Shown here piece by piece: positions 11,107-23,589 of a DNA stretch of 64,000 nt; position 1 is the first letter of the stretch, and the number at the start of each line of letters is the position of its first letter. The DNA is from Isoetes taiwanensis (lineage: Eukaryota; Streptophyta; Lycopodiopsida; Isoetales; Isoetaceae). Position numbers and translations under genes: made by a program. Below the pieces are notes generated by a model. That model saw only the letters and a program-made list of their open reading frames with translations, was not told the DNA's origin and searched no databases. The stretch covers positions 14,813,468 to 14,877,467 of the forward strand of contig JAJEKV010000005.1 of assembly GCA_021234155.1 (NCBI GenBank). The letters run 5' to 3'.

Positions 11107-11836
11107 AAATACTGCTTCCAAATCAAAAGCCAACTTTTGAATATCTGAGTTAAAGCTGCCTTAGGGGATTCTAAGGTGCTCCTTTCAAGATTCTTTTCAT
11201 AGCAAAAATCTTGATTCTCAAAGGCTATAATACATTCGTTTGATTACGATCCTCTATATCCTTAAGTTTGTTTAATATGCGTCTTGAGGCGACTATTATG
11301 ACTATGACATAATAGTTGATCTTGTAACACAAGCCTAAGGGTTAGCCTAAAGGGCTGGACTTGAAATTTTATGTTTGTGGACTCAATCGGGGTTGCGGTA
11401 GTGGACTTGCGTTGCATTAAATTTGCCATATAATTTCTTGATCGAGGATGATCAATCCGGGAAGGGAGGAATTGATCACGGTGGTGCTTTCGAGGGTGGT
11501 TGTGTGGAGCAAAGAAAGAAAAAAAGAAATATCTACGCCAAGTCTTGAGCCAAGCATTTAACTATCCCTATTGTTAATATCCCTATTGTTAATATTGTGA
11601 GTTAGAATGGGCGATTGAACGATAAGGTTATGCATTCAATAAAGGCAAAGCTTTTTATCTAATGTAGGCCTAAAGGCTTCAAACCTTTAAGGGATTTTCT
11701 ACTAATCGTTGGCCTTTTAATAAAGGTCTCCAACTATTTTTATAAAAGGCGTGAGGAAGATCACGGAGGTAGCGGACAGCTTGATAGCATTTTGTCGACC
11801 AGAGGTTCCGGCAACAAAGTTCTATCAGAAAGTGGG
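11107..11836. other. region upstream of SMU1 exon 1
   Basis: No gene was seen. A 17-base unit (ATCCCTATTGTTAAT) is duplicated in tandem at about 11565-11598. The last 130 bases before 11837 are expected to hold the SMU1 5' untranslated region and promoter, but no convincing TATA box was identified. Confidence 0.4.
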
Positions 11837-11984
11837 ATGTCTACCCTTGAAATCGAGGCCCGTGATGTGATCAAGATTATTTTGCAGTTTTGCAAGGAGA
11901 ACTCGTTACAAAAAACGTTTGAAACTCTTCAAAATGAATGTCAAGTTTCACTCAATCGTGGATGACCTCCCGAAACTTTTGTGG
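11837..11984 (+). pseudogene. SMU1: SMU1 homologue, exon 1 (LisH region)
   Basis: From the ATG at 11837 an open frame of 40 codons reads MSTLEIEARDVIKIILQFCK and then KTFETLQNECQVSLN. This is the conserved N-terminus (LisH motif) of SMU1, a WD40 protein that acts in the activated spliceosome with RED. The exon continues with one or two missing bases as VDDLP-ETFV and stops at GTGG followed by a GT donor at 11985. The next expected residues (DINNGRWDAILPQVA) are found 13.7 kb downstream at about 25693. Intron 1 therefore holds retrotransposon A. Later parts of the gene are also in order: 25693-26540, 26704-26890 and about 31925-32306. Because several exons have frame breaks, this copy is either a pseudogene or a real gene with sequencing errors. 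Confidence 0.85.
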
Positions 11985-12128
11985 GTGGCGTAATACCTTA
12001 CAGAGAATTCGCGTAAAATTCTGTCAATAATATGAGGCGTATTTCTTCCTCCTTTTGTGTATGGTGGCGGCATAATAGGCTGGTTCTCTTTTAGGCGGGA
12101 CCTCCATGGCCCAGTACGCCATAGCATT

Positions 12129-13658
12129 TGTGGCGTCCCCTACGTATCGGTGCACTCACGCAGGTATACAAAGAGGAAGTTCTTCCCCACACCAGCTCCA
12201 TGCTGTACGGGGCCCTCCACATATTTTGCACGTGCGAGGTCACCGGTGGGGAGGTGAAGGTGTCATTCTACCCGTCTCCCTCGGGGCCTACCTGCTTGAG
12301 GCGTAAACATACATGTCGATAGCACATACATCAACATCTGTGACCATCTCGAAGGATGGTCCCCTCATATCTGCATAGACAAAGATCGGCACATCACATG
12401 GGGGATCCTACCCAAGGCTCGGACTCAAGGATGGCCCGGCGGCTTGGGTCTCGGAGTTCGTTGAGGAGGCGAGAATTCATGGCAATGGATTTGGGCGGCA
12501 TAAGAACATGGCATAGGGTTGTCCACTCCATCCGCCCCTCACGTGCACACTTTGCGAGTAGGCTGAAAAGTGTTGGGACTGGCCTTAGCCCGCCAGGATG
12601 CATGGCCAGAAGGGGGCTATTCTGAGTCTCATCCTCCCGGTTCAGATGGGGGCAGGTAGGGATCACTCCCTCAGGAGATCTACATGCTAACTCAAGGTGA
12701 CTAGGCCCTTTGCCAGGTATTCGGTGAACCTTTGGAAAGTGTACACCACTTCCGCGGGGTGTCGAGCCCATGCCTTACCCCTTTTCGGTGGTAAGCCATT
12801 AGACCTAGTCACAATGATCCCGGTAGGCTTTACACACCGAGGGGGATGGTTCAAGAGTCAGGACATGAACCTCCTTTTTAGCCGGTCGGCCCCTTCACCC
12901 ACAACCGGTGTGGCTCTTGTACCAGGGCGAATCTACGGTGTGCTAGAGGCTACTCTAGGAGCATCAACTACAAGCTTTAGGGCCTCTACCCCCCTTCCCA
13001 ATACAAGGAGTTTGAAATACATCATCCAAATATATCCAGGAAGAACTAAAGAACTAGATCCAATCATAGAGTTAGGTTCTTTGGTTAGTGTCGAGATCTA
13101 AGATCTAGATAACTACTATGGGCAATTTAATAGTCTAAACCTACTGATTCTATGACTAGAAGGCGGTTTAAGCTATTAAATTGACCAAACTCTGATCCTT
13201 GAGTGGCTCCTCGACTGAGTTCAACCATCTGCTGGCTGATCGAATTCGAGGCCCGATGGCGCAATTGGGCAGGTGTCGGGGGCGGTTTTGGCTCTGGGGC
13301 AGCCAAAGCTGAGCTCTAAAACCCTAAGGGCGAAAAACTAGCAAGCTAGGGTTTTCCTACCCTAAATAGACATGGGGTTTAGGCTAGGGTTTCCAATTAC
13401 CCAATTTGGCATGTGGGATAATTGGAAAGGCCCCACTTGCCTTTAGTGGCTAGGTGGCAAAATATGCCAACATGGAAGGTGTGCCCTCATTAATGTGCAC
13501 ATGTGCACATTTAATAATATGAACACTCTAGCAAGTTGCCCCCTAGGGCTACTTACTGGCTATCGTTGGCGTACCGTCAATCGGGTGGCGTGTGCGGCGT
13601 GGCGATGGCGATTACAATGTGCGTCACGGGGGCGTATCTTTGTCTTTGGAGCGTCACA
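12129..13658 (-). repeat. element A, 3' LTR
   Basis: On the plus strand it starts TGTGGCGTCCCCTACG and ends GAGCGTCACA, the reverse complement of the TGTGACGTTC...GGGGACGTCACA ends of element B. It is collinear with 23590-25118. Differences between the two are mainly one- to four-base gaps. It lacks the duplicated 100-bp block seen in the element B LTRs. Confidence 0.88.
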
Positions 13659-13676
13659 TTCTCCCCACCTTGAAAT
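13659..13676 (-). other. element A polypurine tract
   Basis: Read on the minus strand, the bases next to the 3' LTR are ATTTCAAGGTGGGGAGAA, almost the same as the tract before the element B 3' LTR. This is the usual site that primes plus-strand DNA synthesis. Confidence 0.75.
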
Positions 13677-14589
13677 GATCTTTGTCCGCGGCATCGTGGG
13701 TCTCCACCTTGGGATCTTCCTAACACTTTTGCGCACGCAATCAGCGTGATACCTACAATATAATCTTTATACATTTATCGCGATTACTCTAAGGTAATTA
13801 CTTTTAGAACATTATTACGTTATTATATTATGGAATACTTATCAATTCATAACACCATTAACAAGTTATTCACTATGTTAAGTTAGACAAAATTTCAGCA
13901 TTTCATATCTATAATTCTTGTCAGGGTACTCTTCATTCCTTGCAACACATTCCAACAAAACTTGTGTTGCAAGTCTTGTCTTCGACCTCCTTGCCCTCGG
14001 GGGCTCTCTTGGCTGCGGTCGACACTACGTTAGTACCGTTTTAATTGTTTAATAAATTTTGGTTATATGGTGACCACCCACCTATCTACATGAATGCATG
14101 GCTAATCTCCGTAGGAAGAGGATGAATCTTCCATAATGGCGGGGAGGCAGCCCGCCTATATGCCTATATGCCGCTCATGCCTACACCTCTAGTTGCCCGG
14201 CGTGGAGGATATCCTTCAGCGTGGGGGCGTGAAGGATGGATTCCTCCTATCAAAGCATATATGGGGCTAAAGGTGCTTTCCCTATCAATGCATTCCTTAA
14301 TGACCTCTTTTCTCTCGAGGCCGTCTCCTTCAGGTGGGACAGTAGACTTTCTAATCTACCTTCCACTCGCCCAAAGCGGAAGCGGTCATGCCTACACATT
14401 GACATTACACCCGCCCTAGAGATCACCGTAGTGGTCTCATCATCGATAACGGCATGCGACCCATACCAAGCATAGGTTGCATCGTGGAATTAATCTATAC
14501 AAGAATTAACCCTCGCAAATCGACATGCACTGGGCGATTTCTTCGGAGATGACCTTGCCGTCCCATTGCTCCATAAATTGTAGGTCTTG

Positions 14590-17500
14590 CTTTACCAAAT
14601 CCTTCTTAAGTACCCGTGGCGTCTTCCAGCGGCAAGTGTTTCCCTTGACCAAGTATTGGAGGAACTCGACCTCCTTGTCTTCTTGAAAGCTTTATCAGAA
14701 TCATTTACGGAACTATTTCCGGCTGCTCCTCCGTCATTTCCAACAAGCGTTGGAGTGTCCAAAACCGATGCGGATTTGGGTATGCTTCTTCAACAAACTC
14801 GCGTGGAAGACCTTATGAATCTTTAGGTGTCTTTGGCAATTCTAACTTGTAGGATTGATTACCTACTCTCTTGATTATTACGAAGGGTCAGCCCACCTTG
14901 GAGCAAGCTTCTTGCAATTGCCAATCTGAGCCGCTGCTTCACCTTTATCTTGAGCCATACATCATCTCCAACTTTGAACTCTCTTACCGTTCGATGCTTA
15001 TCGGCGATGCTCTTTTACCGACTTCTTGCTGCTAGCGGATACCCTCGAACCTCTTCCACGAGCTGCGCATATCGGCCAACATCTGGCTGCGAAACTTCTA
15101 CTTTTGACGGGGTTGTGCCAAATTAATGCGGAGTTAACAGCGATAGCCATAATTGATCATAAATGGCGACATTTGGGACGATTCTGCTTGGTGCTATTGT
15201 ATGCAAACTCCACCAAGTGAATAAATTCTTCCCACATACTTTGCTTATTCGGACATAGTTTAAGTAGCATGTCTTCTAAGATCTGTTGGTCGCTCCGTCG
15301 GCCATCCGTCACGAGGATGATCTGCCCGTGCTCATGGATAGCTTAGTGCGAATTGTGCAAAGAGGTCTTGCCAAAGGCACTCATGAACCGGATCTGCGCC
15401 GGAGATAATCTCCCTTGGCATGCCATGAAGCTGAAGATCTCTTTGGTGAAGAGCTTTCTTTGTATCCATAGGCTGTATCGTGGTCTGCAAAGGCACAAAA
15501 TGTGCCATCTTTGACAACTTATTCGAGCCACTACCATCAAGGCATCCTTGCCCTCTCATTTGTTCTTGAGAGTCTGTGATGAAATCCATCTTTGATTACC
15601 TCCCACTTAGCGTTTGCGCGCTAATGGCTCTAATGCCCACGGAATTGAAGGCTGCTTTCGCCTTCGTCTGGCGGCATAAGTGACATTCCTTGATGTAGCG
15701 AGCTATTTGCTTCTTCATTCTGGCCAATAATAGGCTGCTGCGCTTTTGAAATATGTTTTCATGAATCCCGCATGGCCGGCTATTGGGCTGTTGTCGCGTG
15801 TCATGGAGGATCAACTTCCTTACACGATGATTGGTGCGCACAACTTGTTCTTATGGTATAACAGGTTGCCTTCCTTCTTATAATGCTTGAAGGCCTCCGG
15901 CTCTTTATCTGTTCTAGCCTCCTTAGAGGCTTGCCCATACTTACGAAATCCACATCCGTTGGCAAGGACTCTTCAATCCTCTTACCAAAGTCATTTGGAG
16001 GCGTCGAAATTGCGTTGCAATGCACTCTAGTTGTCGGGGGGATGCCTTGAAAGCGCATCTGCTACCACATTGAGTTTCACGGCTTGTAGACTATATCAAA
16101 GTCGTATTCTCGAGGAACTCCATCCATCTCCACTGCCTCAGTTGAGGTGTGGTTGCGTGAATACATATTGGAGGCTCACGATGGTGGGTATCAATTGGAA
16201 CTTCCTTCCCAAGAGATAATGCCTCCATATTCTTAATGCCACGACAAGCTGCAAGCAATTCACGATCGTGCGTTGGGTGGCGGCGTCTCGGCGTCGTTCA
16301 TTTTCCGGAATCATCACGCTACCACCGCGCTCTTCTTGCATAAGCCTTGCACTGTAGCTATCTTACTTTCGCATCCGTTGCTACAAGCTTATCTTTCTCG
16401 GGTCGGCGGGGGTTAAGGCTGGGGCTGTTGTTAAAGCTTCCTTCAACAATTCAAATCCCTTTTGGGCTTTCTTGTGCCAATGCTCTACCCAATCTTTCAC
16501 CTTCTCGCCCTCGTCGGTGCATTAGCAGGGGCTGCTATCTTAACAAAGTTCTTCCACGAACTTCTGTAGTACCCTGCTAGGCCAGAAAACTTACGACCTC
16601 GTGCACATTCTTGGTGGAAGGCCGAATCCTTTGCTTCAATCTTGGCGGGGGGTCGTCGAGATCACATGACCAAGGTATTCCAACGATTCGCAGTGGCGCC
16701 GACAACTTGGCGTACTGAATGGTGCCTCCTCAACTTCTCTAGCACCCTTCTCAAGTGTTGCCGTGCTCTTCAAGGGATACGCTATACACCAAAATGTCAT
16801 CAAAGAAAACAATCACAAAGGTGTCGGGAACTCCCGAAGATATATCGTTCATGAGCCTCATGAGCGTTGCGGGGGGCATTTGATAAGCCCGAAGGCATCG
16901 CTGTGAACTCATAATGCCCATACCGGCGTCACGAAGGCGGTCTTGTGGATATCCTCCTCCTTTATCAGGTATCGATGATAACCGACCTTAAATTCGATTT
17001 TGGAGAAGATCTTTGCTCCTTGAAGCTGATCCATCAAGTCGTCGATCTTGGGCGCATACTTGTTCTTAATGGTGTGCTTATTCAGCTGTCTATAGTCTAT
17101 GCACATTCTCAAAGATCCATCCTTCTTCTTGACAAAAGAATGGGCGCTCCAAGCGGCGAGACACTAGGTCTAATGAAACCTAGGTCGGCAGCTCACTAGC
17201 TGCTTCTTTAGCTCCGACAACTCTGCGTTGTCATTCTATATGGAGCCTTGCTTGGTTTTGTTCGGTTCGAGTGCTATCTACTTTTCGACTCCCCTATAAG
17301 GAGGGGCTGCTTGATCTCATCACGGAAAGAGATCGTGGAACTCCGTGATCAACTTAGCTATTTGCCTCGGCAACTGGCTTTGAGCATCTTGTCTTCTTTG
17401 CTTCCTTCAATTCCGGCTCACTAATCTCAAGCTTGGGGATGTATGCTACTGCTCACTCTTGATGCACTTGAGCGGCCGTTTAGAAGACATACAGCTTTGC

Positions 17501-19163
17501 ATGATGGGGACAACTTCTTTACTGTTATCTCAATGATCTTGCCGTCGGGTGTTGGGAAGGTCACCTTAAGCTTTCCACAATCAATAATGGCCCCTGCTGG
17601 TCCAAGGTACTCCATACCTATTATCAAGTCATATTTGCCGATGCTCATTACCTCCGCCCCCATACGGATCTTAATCCCGAGCAAGTCGATGTCAAAGTTG
17701 ATTCTTTTACTGCCGTACGCCTTCTTGCTCCACTTGCTAAGACAACGGGCCTTGGCTTTGACTTTAATGGTTTCAACTTCAACATTTGAACCATTACGGG
17801 AGATGCAAAGTTATGGCTACTTCGAATCTATTAGGACTATAAATGACTTGGCCTTGGCCTTTCCCTTTGTGGAAATTACTTTATCTTGGCTCTGCTTGCT
17901 CTGTATCTATTGCGGCAAGATATGACACTCACCTGAGATGTAGTCAGCGGGCCTCCCTCGCCCGTCGTCGTCGGAATGAGAGTGTCCCAATCTCCCAACT
18001 CTGCTAGTATTTGCACTCATGACATATGGGCGGTTTCATTTGTCCTATCCTGGCATTTTGGAAACTTACACGAAACAAAGCTGCTTTTCTATGCACTCTG
18101 TCTCTTTTCCTTGGGCATGGCTGCTTGAGAAAGGATCGCCTTTGCTTTGGAGTAGTTTGACCCTTCTGTTTGTCTTTGAAGGACACTTTGCTTCTTCTCT
18201 CTTTGTTTCCCTTGATTGCCACTATATGGGGCTCTAGCTGATCTGGGCTGGCTGTTCTCGGGCTAAAAAGCCCTTTGCCTTGCCTTTATCTTGGTATCTT
18301 TGTTTGCCCTCGCCCGCTATTACGAGGTCTGTCCCTTGCAAGCTTATTGCCTTGGACTCGCTTCCGATACCGTTCTAGGGTTTATTGCCCTTACAAGCTT
18401 GCGGATCTCCTCATTCGGACCTTCAATGTAGCTTTCCTTTGCATGCTTCTCACCTAACTTTGCTTTTATCTGACCTTAGCCTCATAAATTCCTCTGTGTA
18501 TTTACTGTCTTGACTTGTTGCCTTCTTTGCTTTGTAAACTTCTTTGCATCATCTTGGACTTGTGCTCTCTTGGAACGTAATGGCGCTTGAAGGCTTTAGC
18601 AAACTTCTTGAACCTGCAAGCATCCCTGCTTAAGCCATGAGCCTTGGCATAGCCCTTCCACCAAATGCGTGCTGCTCCCTTCAGGTTCGCTGTTGCCACC
18701 CTGCCTTTATCCTTATCCTTCATACCATAGGCATTGCCGTATTCGCTCATCTCGTCAAGCCAAGCCTCTGCTTCCATGCGACTGTTCTGCTTTGAGAATT
18801 GCTTTCGAGCTTCCTGGCCTTCAAACATTTCCCAATCGGAGTCTACTTTCTTCTGGTAGTCGGAGGTTCTTGTGTCCCTTTGTCGTCCCTCCGGGTGGTT
18901 CCTCTGCCTTTCGATGCGCTTTCGGACTTGGTTACGCTCTTCTTCTTCCTCGGAATCGAGATGCGAATCGAGCTTGAGTCGGAGGAGTCCAAGCTGGGGG
19001 ACCTTCCTCTCTTGCTCCTCTTCCTGTCTCTACCTGTTCTCCGAGCTGATGCTTGCGGCAGTTGAGCGTTACCCACCGAACCTGCTCCTGCTTGTGCGGC
19101 TAGCAAGGCCTTTATCTGTTCGAGGTCTGTCCTCATTTGCGATATTTCTTCTTCTGGAGTCAT
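14590..19163 (-). pseudogene. element A gag-pol polyprotein, broken
   Basis: Reading down the minus strand from MTPEEEISQMRTDLEQIKAL (19163), gag includes AEAWLDEMSEYGNAYGMKDK and ARIWWKGYAKAHGL. Pol follows with protease-region IGKYDLIIGMEYLGPAGAII (about 17600), [22 protein letters not shown] (about 17100) and YGHYEF / MPF pieces. RNase H appears as IVNCLQLVVALRIWRHYLLG (about 16250) and integrase as KLSKMAHFVPLQTT and HGMPREII (about 15450). The end (about 14600-14750) matches the chromodomain-like end of element B. Frame shifts occur every few hundred bases, so no complete protein could be made from the sequence as given. Confidence 0.88.
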
Positions 19164-19446
19164 TTGTCCAAACTCTTCAAGCAGGTTCCTTGCCGGGCGT
19201 GGCCTGGGCGGGCTCTGTTCCCTGTAAGTTCAGGTTAATCGTTCTCTGCGCTCAGGCCTCTATTTTGCATACACAAGTGGTTCATATCTACATGGTTAGT
19301 TTTCCTTGCTTTCTTGCATTATTTATGTTTGTTGGCATGGTTGAGGGGACACAAAATGTATCAACAAAACATTTATAGTGCAAGAGAATGTTATATTTAT
19401 ATTTTATATTACACTAATACAAGAACTTGCAACTACTGCTAATCAC

Positions 19447-20960
19447 TTACGTTGATCTTGGGTAAGATGGATTATCCTCCAAGAACTTTTTCACTTGGCT
19501 GTTCCCCTTGAATGGCCCAAGTTCCTAAGTTTTATTGGCTGGAGATCCACCTGTAATGCTCTTGCTAAATCTTCTATTCTGCGATTGGGAGGTGTAAGGC
19601 TGCGTCGCGGCGGTCTTGCTGCCGCTTTGTAAGGTATGGCGAAGTCGAAGGCGTCGAGTGCTACGCTCTTTTCACGAGGATTGCATACCGGTGTTAAGGG
19701 GTAGCCCGTGCATGCGGCCGAATCTGAGAGTGCAATCGACAGCGATACTCCTTCCTCGCCTCACGGGGGTGAACTTGCGGTGGATAACCGCTATTCTTCC
19801 ATCCATCGGCAATGGCGGTAATGGCGTAATGACTTTATCGTTGCGAGATGGATCCTCGACCCACTCGGTATCCAGCTCGTAATGCGCTTCGAAATCATCA
19901 ACCTCCACCGTGGTGAGCTCCTGTAGTCCTTATTTGTTTTGAAGCCCTCCACGGGGGTGAATTCGCTGTCTATCGGGGGGAGGTGGCGGACGAGCTTGCC
20001 GTTAGGATGTTTGAGGTCGCATAAGCGGATCCCCATCTGTTCTGGAGAGCAAGGAACTCTTCCTCGTCGGTAGCTTGTTTCGGCCTTATGCGCCTCCATG
20101 ATGCCTGATGTTCTTTGTAGGCTTGGATGTGGAGGTAAACTCTCCCGATGTAAGTGTCGGCTTCCCTTACTTGGAGGGAAAGTCGGACTCTCCTCGGGCG
20201 ATGAAGTCGTCCAAGTCGGATTCGCCGAGTTGGTGCGGCAACTCTTGGTCGGTACTCCCTTTCCCTGCACTCAGGGAGGTTTTGAATGTCGCTCGGGGGT
20301 AGAAACTCCTCACCAACCGGCGATAATGGGAGCCGGGCTTGTGATGCCTAACCAGGGGGTGTGGCGACTCACGAGAGTCTGCCGGCTTCTTCGAAAGTCT
20401 TACCACTCCCGCTCTGCTTGTCATTTGCTCCCCTCTGGGGTCGAGCTCAACATCGTCTTCCTCCTCCTCAGTTTCTGTTCATCAGAGTCTTCTTCCTTCC
20501 CTTCTGCTCCTGTTCATCTTTGTGTGAGGGCGTTGTTTTCTTCTTCTACGGCTAATGGATCCGTCCATGGGGGAATAGAGGTTTCCCCACAATGTTCTCG
20601 ACACGGTGGGTGAGAAAGATTACCCGAGGCGGTGTTGAAAAAAGTACTTGGTCTGTTGTGAGTTAGGACCATTGGCTCGAGTGTAATGCGGTGCGCTTTG
20701 TTTGTGAGGTATTTGGCGATGTTAGGGACATCGTCTAATCTTTACTGCGAGGGGCTGTCTAGGAACAAAATATCCTATACAAGGAGGGAGTTGCACTAGT
20801 ATTTGGTTCTACCCTAGCTTGGAACTTCAGTCAAGACTCTACTATAAAAGGCTGGGGTGCGTGCAAGGTTGCTTGGGCGTCTACCTCCTTCTGAAAATCA
20901 CGGAAGATTTGGTCGGCGTCGACCTCGGCATGACATGGTGGCTGTACCATCTGGAAATCA
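19447..20960 (-). pseudogene. element A ORF2 (extra ORF upstream of gag), broken
   Basis: This is the homologue of the element B ORF2 (45182-46707). Matches include QLGESDLDDFIARGESDFPS, an EQMGIR segment, DGRIAVIHRKFTPVRRG, a DCTLRFGRMHG segment matching B's ALSGFGRHA, and the end VKKFLEDNPSYP. It is not gag, which lies downstream. The protein is acidic and Glu-rich near its N-terminus in copy B, with no motif I recognise. The start near 20960 is inferred from the B copy (FEAEVDADQIF in A, FFEADVNDIF in B). There are many frame breaks. Confidence 0.7.
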
Positions 20961-21085
20961 GAAGTTGCCATTGATTAATTGTGGAAAAGAAGGTAACAAA
21001 TGGTTGCAAAAAGCGCCTCGGGGAGTTAGGAAATCGGCTAGAAAGGCGGGAGCAGATTTGTAGGGTGCTATGTGAAGTGGCGGGT

Positions 21086-21545
21086 CTATTTATAGAAAGG
21101 GGAAACCCTAATTTTTGGATGACTTGGAAATTTCCTAGGATTGGGTAATTCTAACTTATCGAGGTCAAAATAGGAGTTTGAGGACTATAGGAGATGCTTG
21201 AACAAGGCTAGGTTACCTAAAAGATGCTATCACGGTGGGTTGAAGGTGACTTTGACAAGTCTGGTGAAGAAGAATTGGTAAGAGGTCTCCACGACTTGCG
21301 CCTCGCTTCAATCCTAACTTTTTGTTTTCGGCGGCGGCTGTGAACATCAGTCCCATTTCGATTAAAGGTGTCAATTTGGGTAAACTAATGGTGTAAGGGT
21401 GATGGGCTCACCAAATTAGGCAGAATCGACCCCTTATTTGGTCAATTTGGAGCTGTTTTGGTCAAGTTTGGGCGAGGTCTCACGGCTTAGCCTCGCTTCA
21501 ATCTAACTTTTTGTTTTCTGCGGCGTAGCGGTGTGAGACATCATG
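21086..21545 (-). promoter_or_regulatory. element A internal module 2 (paired palindromes plus TATA box)
   Basis: On the minus strand, two copies of a roughly 65-base imperfect palindrome (21477-21537 and 21284-21345) are followed by CTATAAATAG (21086-21095), about 130 bases before the start of ORF2. The same arrangement precedes ORF1 in this element and both extra ORFs in element B. It looks like an internal RNA polymerase II promoter. This is inferred from sequence pattern only. Confidence 0.5.
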
Positions 21546-21948
21546 TCTCTCGGCTCCCAAATGTCTATTTCACTGAAATAAAAGCTAAAACTTATTAATT
21601 TGCTCTAATTACTCAAGTTTATGTCATCAAGGTACACAAAATTGCTCTATATTACAAAATTTTTAATTATTTACAACAAAAGTTTTCTAAAGGCGTTCTC
21701 CCTTAATGCGGTCATAAGACTCATGTCTTGTCGCATTAAGGTTACCGCTGGCGTGGATAGTGCAGGCTGTTGAATCTTCAAAATGTTGCACTATCTTTGC
21801 CTCAACCGCCTCTTGCATTGCCGGGCGGCGCCCTCGTGCGTGACTCTAAAGTCACGTTCTATAGGCTGCATAACTTCCGCGCACCAAGAAGCGAAGGGGC
21901 CGCGGGGATTAGGAGACCGAAGGCTTGTTTGGAAGTGTCTAATCTCCC

Positions 21949-22929
21949 TTAGCGCTCTTCTCTCCACCTCCTTCCTATCCGCTTTTTCTTCTGGGTGGCG
22001 GCTTGGGAACCAACAGGCCCGGTGGTGGCGGCCTTAGGGGTTCTTTGCCGTTGGTCGCCCTCCCTCGATGAACTTAACCTGTTTTCTTCATAATATTTGT
22101 TATAGGCCTCCCATTTCTTCATGTAGGCCTCGTGCTCTCTCATCTTCCTCTCATAAATCTTCACCCTGTCGGTGACGTAGGCTTCCCGGGCAGGTCGTGG
22201 TTGCTTCCTTCTATCCCATGCCGGGTATTGAGGGGGCTTACGCACTTGGTCTTGGTGGGGTTGCTTTCGGTCTTGGTTGCTTTCGGTACTTCACCTTTCG
22301 TCGCTGGGTGCTTGGAAGAGCTTCCACCTGCTTGGCGTTAGGGTTGAAGTCTTCATCGGAAGTCGTCGGAAGGGTTTGGGGTTCGTCGGGTTGCCGCTCC
22401 TTGATAATAATGTTGGGGTTCGGCCTCTTCCTTGGCGGCCGGTCCTTTGTTCTCCTTCGCCCGACCACGAACTTCCCTTTCGCTTTCTTCTTTTCTTCTG
22501 CTACCTTTTGTTCCTCCTCCTTCCTTTTCCTCTTTTTGTCTTCCCTTCTCTTCTGCCGGCGCTCGTACTTCCTGATGAACCTTCTAAGGTCTGCTACCTC
22601 GGTGGCTCGGACACATCACTGCTCATCTGCTCGAGGATTTCCGTGGAGTGCGTCTGAGATAGTGCCCTTGTTCCTGCTTTCTTTGGATCTCCGCTCTATT
22701 TCTTGGTACACCTCCCTCGTCTCTTCGTCCATGGGTTGGGTGATGTGGCCTCGTCCTCCTCCACTGCTTTGGTTGAAGACATCGATCAAATCGGAGGTGT
22801 CTTCCTCTTCGTCCGTGAGCGACCCCCTCTTGCGAGCCTCTCACGAAGCATCTTCGAATGATCTGCCTCGGTGGGCTGGTGGTTTCGCTGGCGGCGGCTT
22901 CCCTTCTTGATCTGTTTGGTTCGGGCCAT
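21949..22929 (-). pseudogene. element A ORF1 (extra ORF after the 5' LTR)
   Basis: From an ATG at 22929 on the minus strand the frame begins MARTKQIKKGSRRQRNHQPT and runs, with shifts, through FNQSSGGGRGHITQPMDEET, EKKKAKGKFVVGRRRTKDRP and REHEAYMKKWEAYNKYYEEN, to REER just before the stop. It is strongly basic, rich in Lys/Arg, and probably coiled in its second half. The EHxAYMxKWEAYNxYYxE segment is also present in element B ORF1 even though the rest has diverged, so it is probably the functional core. No known domain was recognised. A DNA- or RNA-binding role is only a guess from the charge. Confidence 0.65.
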
Positions 22930-23031
22930 GTTTTACGGATCGTCAATCGGATAAAAGCGTAGAAAGATCGCCTAAATTGGGGAGGCGGATTTCTAGGGCT
23001 TGGGCGAAAAAAAATGAGGGGGGTTCTATAT

Positions 23032-23388
23032 CTATTTATAGCTTGGGAATTTTTAGGTCAAAACTCAAGTTGCTCTGTTTAACATGCTAAGGCACCAATT
23101 TATCTAAAACTTATACTTATTTGGACTTTTTCTACCCATTGGTCTCACGGCTTGCGCCTCGTTCCAATACTAATGTTTAGTTTTGCGACCGGGCGGTATG
23201 AATCCTCCCCATTCTAGGGTTTTAGGTAATTAAAACATGCTATTCTAACTAATTCCTACCTTAGAATTAGCCTTACCACATTATTTATCTCAAATTCATC
23301 ATGTTTTGGTGTTCTTGGCTCGATGTCTCATAGCTTGCGCCTCGCTTCAAAACAAAAGTTAGTTTTTGCGGCGGAGCGCGGTATGAAC
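23032..23388 (-). promoter_or_regulatory. element A internal module 1 (paired palindromes plus TATA box)
   Basis: Read on the minus strand, palindrome copies at 23324-23388 and 23142-23202 are followed by CTATAAATAG at 23032-23041, about 100 bases upstream of the ORF1 start codon. It is the counterpart of module 2 and of the two modules in element B. Confidence 0.5.
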
Positions 23389-23571
23389 CACCTCACTGGA
23401 AAATTTTGGCTCGTTCTTTTTAATCTTGTTAAATTCAATTCCTTAATTGTTACTAGCTTAGCATAACTACAAAGGTGAGAAAAATTTTTCCCACTTTTTA
23501 GGGCTTGAGGATCCTATCAAGTTAGTACTCTTTGGGAACATGGTCGGTGCTTTGCTCTTGGTCTCCAAGAA

Positions 23572-23589
23572 CATTGCTCACGATACCTT
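23572..23589 (-). other. element A primer-binding site
   Basis: Next to the 5' LTR the plus strand reads TTGCTCACGATACC, the reverse complement of a TGGTATCAGAGCA-type site with two bases changed. Element B has the perfect version at 42648. The site pairs with the 3' end of initiator methionine tRNA. Confidence 0.7.

Noticed and set aside
22197-22910. 237-codon plus-strand open frame
   Set aside because: It is antisense to ORF1 of element A and reads as Ser/Phe/Leu-rich, the mirror of a Lys/Arg/Glu-rich protein.
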